From the NCBI RefSeq assembly GCF_001949145.1, contig NW_019091409.1, positions 852,955-916,954 of the forward strand: a stretch of DNA of 64,000 bases, in the 5' to 3' direction. A program made the position numbers and the translations under genes. The DNA is from Acanthaster planci (lineage: Eukaryota; Echinodermata; Asteroidea; Valvatida; Acanthasteridae). The first letter of the stretch is position 1. The number at the start of each line of letters is the position of its first letter. Of the stretch, positions 45,001-57,000 are shown piece after piece. Under the pieces are notes generated by a model, which saw only the letters and a program-made list of their open reading frames with translations, searched no databases and was not told where the DNA came from.

Positions 45001-48000
45001 AGCATTTACATGTACATGCACATGTACTCTACATATACATTGTATTTACACAGTAATACTAGGTACATGTACATTGTACATGTATAGTATTTTTAAACAG
45101 TAAGTACTGTAGTCTGTACATGAAAATCACAAAGGTTCAACTATATGTTTAATCACTCGTTCACCAGGGAATTAAATGTACATAGAAGTGTATAATGTAC
45201 ATGCGTGTGTCTCACATCATTTCAGCATGTTACACATTGGTACTGTATTTCTTAGGCCTGTGCCGAATATCTGAATATTCGATGATTAGCGAATATTCAA
45301 ATATCATTTTCCAAATTTGAATATTTGAATTAAGAATTCATGAAAAGCAAAGGAGAATTTCCTTTTGCTTTAAATGGGAAAAATTGCCCTTTGGAGGCTT
45401 GTTTGAGGCAGATTTCTTACGATTCAAAAAGTAAATTATTCTTTAAAAGATTTAAAAGGAATAGAAATTTCACCAGGGCAAGAAGTAGTGGTTGTCTCTT
45501 AAATCTTGCTATCATGGTTGGAAATGCTCCCAGACGTGAGAAGCTACAACTTAGTGGTTATAATGTACATTGTGTGCGTTATTGCGATCAATTTTGTATG
45601 TGGTTTGCTCATCAACAATCTGCTGGTTGGTTTGACCTAAAATTCGATCGAATTGAAGGTCAGATATTCGAATAGTGAATTATTCGAGTTGACTCAGCCC
45701 TAATATTTGTTTGTTTCTTTCTTGCTTGTCAGCATTTGAACTAAAAATCAATGTAGGGGTGACTTTTGTGAGTTGAATATTCCTTGACTTGAGGCTGCAG
45801 TTGATTTGATATGGATTTTTACAACATTAACATAATATTTAAATATTCAAAATTAAAAAAGCCTTCTTTTTGAGGAAACGCTCAATCTCATGCATTACCA
45901 GATACCTTATGTAAGAGTTTCATTGAAGTGAATTCAGGTTTCTTGTGTTTGTGTGAAACTCTTGTTTCATAATTGATAACCGTGCAAGAATATGCACCAC
46001 TTCAAATCAAAGGTCATTTATAAAATGCCAAATCCAAGCCAAGCCCAAGCCCCCAGACTTGACTAAATATCTACAATTGAAGTGGATGAGATGCCCTATA
46101 TCTCTTCTGATATGTTTGCTGTAATCATTTAGGTTTGTTGTTTCCTCTGTGGATCATCCTGACCTGTTGTCAGTTGTCAGTGTTTCTCTAAAGATAAACA
46201 CACCTGGTTACCTTGTGAAAATGTAAACATGGATATGGTGTAAACAGTGCCTTGGCCTACAATGATCAGTGTAAGAATGCCCCATACAAAGCCTCCCAGT
46301 CCCACTACCTCCTCCACCATTGTCAGCACCATAACCACCCCTGGTGCTCAGTCACTGGAAAAGTTTATTAGGGGCAACTGCAGATAAAAGTTTGTTCACC
46401 CAGGAAGTTTGTTGACCCCAGTCTGGAGAACTCTTCTCAGATGTATGCGCAGCCTGCATGTACAGTACATGTACTGTATGTAGTGTAGTGCATGTATTGA
46501 CGACCCATGGATGAGTCATACTGACCTGCTGTGTGCCTTCTTGTATCAAAATAATGATTGCTTAGAATGGATCTGGCCGATTTCGAACTCTGAAGGACCT
46601 TGAATGTAAATGTAGTAGATAGGCTCATAGCTTCATGTACACTGAGTGTGTTTCTAATTTTTGACGACTGTCAATTACATGTATTGAACAATTCCCAGTG
46701 TCATTCCTTGTCCAATCAGAGACATACAATTTTTTCATTTTATATATTTATTTCATTTTTCGGGATATTACATACATTAAATGACAGACAAGAAAACAAA
46801 CATTGCAATAGACATAACAGAAACATAACAACACCCAATCAGCTTCCGCAGGATTACCCAAAAGAAACAAGTTTCTGTCGAGGGGCTCTCCTAACTAACT
46901 AGATAAAACATATAGGAAACATGACTATTTACAGATATACTTTATCAAAATGTCAATCAGATTTATACTTAAATGCAAATAATATAACTTAAGGCTGGCA
47001 ACATAAAAGCAATAAGTAGCAAAATATCTAAACAAATATGTACAAAAAAGAAAACTATAGAATGTAAATTAGATTTATACTTAATTCCAAATAATATAAC
47101 TGAAGGCTGGCAAAAATAAAACTATATATTTTTGAAATATTAAGCCATTAGAAAAATAATGTCAAAAAAGTGAATACCAAGAATGACAAGAAATAAGTAG
47201 CAAAAATATCCAGACAAATAAAAAATAAAAAAAAAACAACAGAGGCAAAGAAATGATAGGGTAAATACTAAGTGGTGAGGGCTGGAGGAAAATACTTTGG
47301 GAATGAAACTCTAGAAAGGATGAGAAATGGGGTTGAGACTGAAAAGATAATCACCCAAAAAATTGATGAAGGATTTAGGGGAAAGTTCAAGGCAGAGTTC
47401 TCGGACATCTGAGGGAAGAGAATTGAACAATCTGGGAAAGAGGGCATACAAAGAAAATTTGAGACAATTTGTTTGAATTTGTACTGGTGCTTGAAAAGAA
47501 GGGTGTCGGTTTTTCTTGTGTTGGCCTGCAGAAGAAAATGTGAGGAAACAGAAATGTTGTTGAAAAAACACTTAATGACAAACAAAGCACTGAGTTATAC
47601 AAGTCTGTTGTAGAGGGGAGGCAAGTGAAGCTTGGATAGACGTTGTTCGTAGGAAAGAGAAATAGCAACATTGTAGGGGAAGCAAGATTTGGTGAAGTGA
47701 CGTTGGATTGTCTCAAGGCATTGGATGTGGTTTTTCTGATGAGGTAGCCAAACCAGTGCAGCGTATTCTAAGATGGGCCTACAAAGAGAACAATATAATT
47801 TATTTAGAACTTTAGCATTTTTGGATTTTACAGTGCGTTGTAAGAAGCCAGCAAGTCTAGAGCGTTTGGCACGAACAAAATTTACATGTTTGGTCCAGGT
47901 TAGGTCATTAGAAAGGATGACACCAAGGTATTTGTAGGATAGGACAACAGAGAGGTTGGTTAGAATCTGGAAGAAAATAAGTGGTTAGTATTTGCTTTCT

Positions 48001-51000
48001 GGAGCAGGTTACCTGCGTAACTTTGCAGTTGGTTGAGTTAAGTTTCATTTGGTTATCAGAGCACCATCTGGAAAGAGCATTAAGGTCATTCTGTACAATG
48101 GAAATGTCATCTTCACATCTAATTATTCTATTCAAAACAGTGTCATCTGCATATTGAGGAAGAGAAGATTTTACATGGCTAGCTAAGTCAGATTTAAAGA
48201 AATTAAATAATACGGGACCAAGGACTGAGCTTTGGGGGACTCCTGAAATTACCAGTATCCAGTCAGAATTGGCTCCTAAAAAGATGACTCGTTGTTCTCT
48301 GTTGGAAAGAAAATTACTGATCCATGAAAGTGTGTTACCGCAAATTCCATACTGATGTAGTTTTTGAAGAAGGATTGAATGGTCGCATTTGTCAAAGGCT
48401 TTGGACCAGTCAAGAAAGATTGCATCAATGCGAGGAGGATTGGAATGTAATGCTCTCTAATTTTAATTTTAAAATACAGAGCAACCATCTGATATGTACA
48501 AAGATACGGTACATGATGTACATACATGTATAATCACAATGCCTCACAAGGCTCACATGTTTGACTACTTTGGGGGAAAAAGTCTTGGAATAAACCGCTT
48601 TCGCTATAGTTTTTCATTAATATCTTTACATCAGCAATTGTACCTTACTTTTGAAGTTTTGAGAGTAGGTGTCTTTTGGGACTTTTATTAGGTTTAGAAG
48701 ATCACTTGGGAAAAATCAGTAATCCTGTTAATGTACATGTATTTATCCATGGATTTGGTTTGGAGTTTGACATTTTTTAGTTTTTTTAAAAAGTACATGT
48801 ACCTGCACTAGTGGTTCAGTTGACCCAATTTTGTTGCTTTATTTACTTACAGTTATATACCTTAGAACAAATTTTCATGATGTGTTTCAGTTTTACATGT
48901 GTTATGTACTTCCTCATAGCATTGCCAGAGGTAGTGATTACTCTGTGACATACTTGTGATACGAATTTTAAGGTGGTATGGCTTGTGATTTACTGATGTG
49001 GTTTTACATGAAGACATTTTAGGGAATAGATTGAGTGGCGTACATGTATTCTAAAATGTAAGGTGGAGGAGTTGATTCCCCCCCCCTCAAAAACACACTT
49101 GGACATACATGAATATGCATGTAGACAGTTTGGATCTCTCCTCCAGACATTTGGAAAATAGCTTCACTCAATACTGGGAAAAAGTGGGTGAATTGATTTC
49201 TGGATCATATCGACAGGCCCTGGGGTAATCAAGGAAGTGCCAACACTTTGCAAAGCACATGTCATTACATGTTGTTGAGGCCAGGGAATCGGCAAGCGGG
49301 TTACTCCCATTCAAAAATAGCTTCAAAGTTGTTTCGTCAGACTGGTCTGTAGAAGTATGCTGTAATTTGGGGGCTTTTTATTTCAGGCAATGTTCAGACT
49401 GTAAATTTTTTTCAGTACACATACCCGGTATGCACACTTACGACATACCTGTGCTTATCGTTATACTCATCATGATACATCATCCCGTATGCAAATTTGT
49501 ATTATATGCGGAAACTCAAACTGACACCTACACTTTTGTGTGTGCGTTGCAGAAATTGACCTGTTTATTTTCACTAACAGACAAGGAAGCCCGTAGTGCA
49601 TGTACATGTACTTAGTCAGAGAATAACACTTTTAAAGGGTTTTGCGTGGATCATTGAGGAATAAGACTTAACATAAAACGCCATCCATCTAGATTTAACT
49701 CTTCAATGAGAAAAGTAAATAAAGGAAAGTTTCATAAAACAGAACTGCACTGGGTGTATCCGCCCTGAGCAGAAGTGCACCCCCAATCGGCGAAAGAAAG
49801 ACAGATGGTTACACCTGGGTTCTTGCCTTGCACACGTTCTGCCTGCATGCAAAGACTATACATTGTACATTCTGGAGTAAATGTGTTGCACTTACTCGGT
49901 GTGCACAGCGTCAAACTCGTATATGCTTGCGTGCATACGCGTTAGTTGGTGCCAGAAGGACTGTCAATTTCAGTCATAAACATGCCCCCTTTTGTTCTGC
50001 TTGGAGCGGATACAAAAACCAAAATTGTTTAGTTTTGTAAATTTTATGAGAGAGGAGCCCATGAAGGATGTTTGCGGCGTCAGTGTTGACATGATGTAGT
50101 GTACACGTATTTCACAGAAGTGTTCAAATCAAAAAACAAAAGTGCTTGATTGTCAAGAAATGTACCCGGTACATGTCCAACTCTCTGAATGCTTAATTGG
50201 ATGCCACATCCAGAAGGCATGCTGACAAGTGTATTAAGAAGGGACCTTACTTGGGCTGATTTGATTTGATCAGAATCAACCCTGAGCTAAGGGATGTTCA
50301 TGAACATGTAAATGTGTAAATGATATTCAGTAATAAGAGCCATACACCAATCCCATTATTTAATTGCTTGTGGCAACGGTACATGTTTACAAAATGATTT
50401 ACATAAAGTCATGATGCATGTTTATACTCATGTTAACACACACTGAAGTTCACACATCCCTTTAGGAGTCGCATGTAATTCTGTGAAAATCGGGTTGACT
50501 GGGAGCCTTGTGGTCCCAACCAGTCTTAGCTTTGCCTTTATTTTGTGGGGATTGTGAACATTCGAACAGTTGTAATTTACTCGGCCGGTAGGAAGACAGA
50601 ACAGTGTTGTAAAGCTCTTGGGCTTGACATATACAGAGTTTGTACATCTTCAGTAGCAGTGAACATGGACTGTACAGTGATGGAAAATCAAACTAACTTA
50701 TGGAGGCCATTTTCTCTGACATTCCCAGACAGATTAGATTACTAAGTAACTGTGTGTACATATGTCCTACACGTGTACACCTACACGTGCGTATGGGGAG
50801 GGTTATGATCCATGTGCCAAAATCTGATTATTTCGTCCACCGTTACTGCATTTACTTGTGCTCATACATACATGTATTTAACATATTTTACTTGTAGAGT
50901 TTATATGTACATGTATATGTGTGGCCTTTTTAATGGTCTGTGCACTTTTAGTTGTATTCAGTTGTCTCAACAGAATGCCAGAACCTATCAAAAAGGCGTT

Positions 51001-54000
51001 GTGTGCAATATCTGAATGAAAAATATGGTAGAATCCAAAAGATATTATGTGTTTTATGTACCGGTACAGTGTACATAAATTTAGATTTTTGGTCATGACA
51101 GTGTATTATCCCTTGTTTTAATTCCTCATATTTCCATAGGATTACAAGTTAAAGTCCAGAAAATTTCAACAACAACAAACAAATCTACAGTTTCTCCTTG
51201 GGCAGAAGGTAAGTCACCCATGTAAACATGTACACTATTGTACAGTTTCGTCTCCTTGTGAGTCTTGAGATCATTTGACCCTTTTCTTTAACTCCCTTTA
51301 TTTTCTCCTATCTTTGAGCACTTGTACAAGCCATCTAAAGCATCTTGCTTGGGTTTATGTGACTTTTACACAGACAGCACGGAAGCGTACTCATGTGACT
51401 TTGTACAAAGTAAATTTACAATACACACTGAACAGTGTTCTAGCTACGACCATTTTAGTGCGGGGTAAATTTGTGGATTGTGAAGTGTAGCCAGCGCAGC
51501 TCATAGTAGGAGTGGATTTGCGTCCGCTATTGATACCGCTGTTCGGCTGGTCTTGAGCCAAGACTACGAACACGTGCACGCTGCCTCAGGGAAGGCTACA
51601 TTATATCCCATCCGGGTCTCGTAACAATGCCAGCTAGACGTTCTCAATGCTTTCTGATGCTTGAAATACTGCTCAATCAAATTGGTACTTTTTTAGTAAT
51701 ATTTCAGTTCATTTTTTTGAAAATCCGTGCTGGGCAGCATAGCCAATTTAAACCCAAGAGCCAGGCAGAAATTTGAAGTGCCGGGTGGTGCCGCCTGGCA
51801 CTGCCCACTGTGGCTAGAACACTGACACTGGATTACCTTTGAACTTTGTGGTCACGTTCAGTGGCTTGTTTGCACAAGAGGAATTGGAAGGGGAAGTTCT
51901 GTCTGTAACACAATATCATGAGACACTGAGCAGACTCCTGTTTGAATCTCATTACACTTGTACATCAACATATGCTTACATGAAACAGAATCTGTTGTCT
52001 TGTGCAACAAACATTTTGTGCCTTGTGGAATACGTGGGTTGTATTGTATGACAAATCTCAGCTCTAAGCAAAGCCTGTACTTGGACAAGCTGTACCTAAT
52101 ATGTACCATGTATGTGTACTGTACGTGTGCTAAGGCTGCATCCGAATCTGTTGTCTGGGGCTAGGTCTGGCTTTTCTCCCATTTGTAATGCATGGGGATG
52201 AGCTGACAACAGACATAGCCATAGCTACTTGAAATTGACGCCCTTTTTAGACGGGGTTTAAGACAGTGATTCCACCATCTGAAATAAGTACTGGTATTTG
52301 TATCACCAAACAAGTTCATTCAAGGTCATCACTTCCCACTGCCATTGGAAGATTTGGTCATTGTGAAGAAACCCCTTTTTTCCCCGTAATGTTTGATTGG
52401 ATTTTTTCATGGGGGCTTCCATTTTACAGTCAATTTCATAAAGCTTTTGCTTTTCTCATAATTGTGCCCAGTTGTTACCTATCGAGCCAAGCCTGGGATG
52501 GCAGCTCGTTGGTGTCTGCAATAACTTGAGAGTGTGGATCAGGCATCTACCTTTGCCGGGTCAGTGTAGCCAGACACTGCACGGATGCTTTGCAACAGTG
52601 GATGCCGAAGCTGAGGTACACTTTTTACTGTAATTCCAAACTCTCTGGCACTGGTATTGATCAGTTGTGGGACTTTAATCAGATTTTTTTTGGGGGGGGA
52701 GGGGTAATTCTGGCTTTGACTTATCCTAGACTATACTTACATTGTAAGAGCTGAGAAACAAGTGCTGTAATTCTCATGTACATGTCAACCCACATGTAGA
52801 TGGCATAGATTAGTTTTATTAGTATGATACTATAGAAGGTGAGACTGCTTTTGATCTTTGTTTTTGTTTCATTTCCTTCATTGTACAAAATTACCTTTTT
52901 CTTAGTTTCAGTTTATCACATTTTCCTTTTCAAAAATTACCTTCCTAATCTCAGGGTATTACCCACACGCTAATTGAAAATTGGTATTATCATTATTAAA
53001 ATGATGATGAATTGTTCCCATTAGGTATAATTTTTATGGCATGTTCAGTGCTGTGTTAGAACACAAAACAAACAAGAACAAATGCAGAAAAAAGTCTCAT
53101 TCACTCAGTCACCAATGAAACATTTGCTTTTGAGTAGTGTTTGTCAGCCGCAAGTTGCTTAAATGGTGCACTGCCTGTGTTGGTCTTGTAACACTTCGAA
53201 CTACGCAATATACACCTTACAAAAACACCTTCCCATTTTTTTTTTTTTATTCATCTGAACCTGCTTCCAGCAAACAGCTTCATGAATAGTGTATTGATCT
53301 GGCCTATAGGGATGTTTCACAATGGGGCGCCTCCAAGAGTTTGCAACGCATTGGCCAATCACAACACTCGAAATTTGTAGACCATTTCTAAACGCTCATT
53401 GGGTCGACAACTTTCGTGCATTGTGATTGGCCAACACATAACAAACTCTTGGTGGCGCACTATTGTGAAACGGCCGGATTGAAAACGACTGATTGAACAG
53501 GATTGTAATTTATACACAACAGACACTGCGAAATGCCTTAGTATGGTAATTAGAAAGAAAACATTTAGGGCCTGTAATGCAGTAGACAGGCACCTTAAAA
53601 TATATTGAATCCAGAATGACTCTTGGCCCTTGCCTTCATTTCAAATTTTAAAAAGTTGGCTTGTTTAACAGTGCACTTTGGAGTATGCAAACACTGTGCA
53701 AACCTGCAAAACTTCAGGTGAAGGACAGTGTTGATCTTATCTCTTGGATAATGGTTTGCAAATAAGAGGAAGCCTTGTTCTTTCATTGATACCGACTAAA
53801 GTTACTTCTAAACAAACTTTGTCACCAGTTTCTAAAAAATAAAACACAATTTGGTCTGTGATTGTAATACATCCAGATGGCCATTCCAAAGTACATGATA
53901 AGGTGGAAAATGATTGAAAATATTTCAACAGAGAAAAGAGAAGAGGATCGGTGTCTTTGAAGTATTTTGAAGCCCATTAAAACCCATGGGTCACTTTGGA

Positions 54001-57000
54001 TAATGTGGGTTTTTTCAGGTTCCCAACAAAGCCCGCAAAATATGTGTAGAACCTTGTGGGGACCCAACTTGTGCAGTTTAGCCGTGTGTGGTTGAACAAG
54101 TAATACTCTTCTCTGGAGGTCATAAGTTAGAATCATTCTCCCATCAATTTCCTTCATGGGAACCTTATCTATTGAACTTTGTTCACAGTTGCTAGTTCGT
54201 GTATGCTTTGAGAAAAAAAATGGAGACACAGATTTGTCATCACGCAAATATTAGAATTTTGCCACCTTTCCAGTGTTACATGATGCATGTTAGAAACAAA
54301 AAGATCTCAACATGTTTTGTACCAGTCCATTTTTCCAACTCTGGTGTGGCAAAATATGTTGAACTCAATGTAAGTAATTCAACCTGAAGCAGTGTGTTGT
54401 TAATACAAGTAGTAAGCATTTTCAATAGATAAACCCAATTATAGATTGGACCCAAATACAAGTCAAGACAAATATTAAAACACAAGGGAATAAACCAGGG
54501 ACTTAGTGTACATTGATTGATAACTAGCCAGAATGAATAGATTGAGTGATTACATATTAGGACAAGTTTGAACGAGGACCATTTGTCAACCACTGGCCAA
54601 TTTTGCCTGGCACTCGGGGTATATTTTGTGCAGTTGTCAACAGGGATCTCCACTACATGTACCTGGTAGTAGTCAAAGAATGGTTGTTAAATGTTTACCC
54701 AGTGGACACAATGCTTGTAATATGTATGCACTAGTAGTATTAAGGAAAAGGATACACCCTGGTACAAGAGGTTATGACACCCAATTTTTTCCTGTGTGGG
54801 GGGGATAAATAAATTTTTTTGGGTAACTATTCCAGGATGTCCTTGCTGCGGTGCAGAACATCACCAAACAGCGGGAATGGGACCCCTCCATCACCTGCAT
54901 AACCCAGTCTTCTCCTCCGAGGCTTTTGGATGACGTAGACATTGAGAATCCGGTCATGACGGATATGGTCTGCATCATGTCTTCCCCCTCTAAACTCTCT
55001 GAGCCTGTTCACAGTGGCCTGTTCGGACTGGACCTTCATTATTTCTGGAGGATCCTGCCATTCAGCCTAAAACTTGGAATGAAGGTCGGAGATGGGATGC
55101 AAGAAAAAAGGGACATCGTTGTCAACAGGTCAGGATGATGCCCTTTAGTCATATTCATTTGGAAGCTGATTAAATTTGTTTACTTAACTTTTCCCATTGG
55201 TCTGGATACTGAGTTATGTCAGGGTTGGTACTGAGAACGCAGCTGTTTTGAAATTAAAAGAGGTGTCTCAGACTTTGAAATGCTTGGATGTTCATTTTAT
55301 TTAGGAATAAAATGATAGCTATTAAACAGGAGCAGGTTACCAGCCAAAATGTATGTGGATTTATATTGCTCACAACTGGTTCTCTGTTATTTTTTGCTTA
55401 GCAGGTACTTGTTCATTAGAAGCAGTATGTTTGTATTTAGCAGCTTCATGTGGTTAGGAAGTGTAAGGAAGAGCAATGGGCTGATGCTGGCCCTGACCTT
55501 AAGCTTTGTGTTTTTTACTTTTTTTTCAGGCCCGCAGGAAATTTCACTGGCCCGCTGGAATTAAATGTTGACTGGCTTTTTGAACTTCATTATTTCAACC
55601 ATTTCTGTCAGTTTTAAAACCTAAACGCAGAGGATTCCAAACTGTGACAAATTATAATAAATAACACGTACAAGCAATATCACAACATTCCTATTATTCA
55701 TCATTACAAATAAGACGAATAACGGTTTCAAACTGGTAGGTGTTTCTTTACTAGCCTGCTGGGCAAGTTAACAAATGCATTTTACTAGCGTGCAACAGTT
55801 TTTACAAGAATATGTACACTGATCTAGTGCCAAGGGTGGGGCCTATAATGGTAATATTCTACATACATTTGTACTGTATATGGTGGGACGGGGATTGTTT
55901 TACTGTATAGCTTAATGCTTGGGTAGTCTGATCCAATTCAGGAATGGTCCGGTCATTTACTGTTTTGCTAGAGGAGTGTTCCCAATGCAACCAAAGCAAT
56001 CTGAGTTGTACATGTAATTACTTCCAAACCAAGCTTGGTATTTAGAGCGTTAGGCCCCTTGTTTCATGGGTGCCTTGTTTGGAGTCCACCTGCCATGCCA
56101 AGGGGGATTATGAAAGGCTCTGTGTAGCGACATTGGTAGCCCTCTTGAGCCTAGTTTATGAATCATTTTTACCTCTTGAATTACAGGACCTGGAGGGTTG
56201 AACGGGATGGAACTTGCTGGATGTTTAGCAAGAACGAAGACAGCATCAAGGCTCCCTACACACCCTGGTGCTATTTATTGATTCAGCCAATACAGGAAGG
56301 TATTAAATTTGATAGGGAAAAATGATGAAGTACAAAGAATCCAGTCAGCTCATGTCAACTGTTGAACCAAGTATCACTGGATAAGGCTTGCACTCATCTG
56401 ATGCATCAGTATTCTCTTTAAAATCTTGAAAAGTAATGTGAAAACTGCTACTTACTGACCAAAAAGACAGTGTGATGTTTTGAATCTTTCAGGTATCAAA
56501 CTCTCTCAAATCCTAGCAGAATCCTTCCTTAGAACCTAGCAGAAACTTCCTCAGATCCAAGTTGCTTCTTTCTCAGATCTTAACTGAATCTTTCTCCAAG
56601 TAGAATTTGTTTTGTCTATGAGAAATGGAAATTGTGTTGTTTTTTTTTCAAAATGTACAGCGCCAGTCCTCAGCTTGTCATATCCCAACACTGATCTAAA
56701 ATTCTTGTGTTCATCCTTTTCAGCATTGGGAAGGAGAAGGAGTGTTCTTCACTTCATCTGGAGTCCTTCACCAGATGCTAGCAAAACAGCCACCGACTTT
56801 AGCCAGTGTCTTGCCATGCGCGTGGCTGCCCTTCGCCAGTACATCAAGCACACGCAGTTGAAGCTTCCTCCCCTCACACGCACAACCTTGCAGCATGTGA
56901 GTGACTTGCTGCCGGTGTTTGTCGAAGAGGACAATGAAGATGAACTTGGCACTTTGCAAGATGCAGTCAAGGAGAAACCATGCCAAACTCAAGGCAAGAA

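Larger units (their letters stand above)
42068..51139 (+). other. Intron 1 of the tandem-START gene (9.1 kb)
   Basis: Holds a MITE copy (43868-44241), a TACATGTA-rich stretch (44947-45086), a hAT-like inverted-repeat element (45254-45702) and a minus-strand LINE (46730-48440). The rest shows no coding exon I can defend. Confidence 0.6.

Noticed and set aside
53822-54247. 141-codon minus-strand frame in START-gene intron 3
   Set aside because: No recognisable family and no splice or promoter support.
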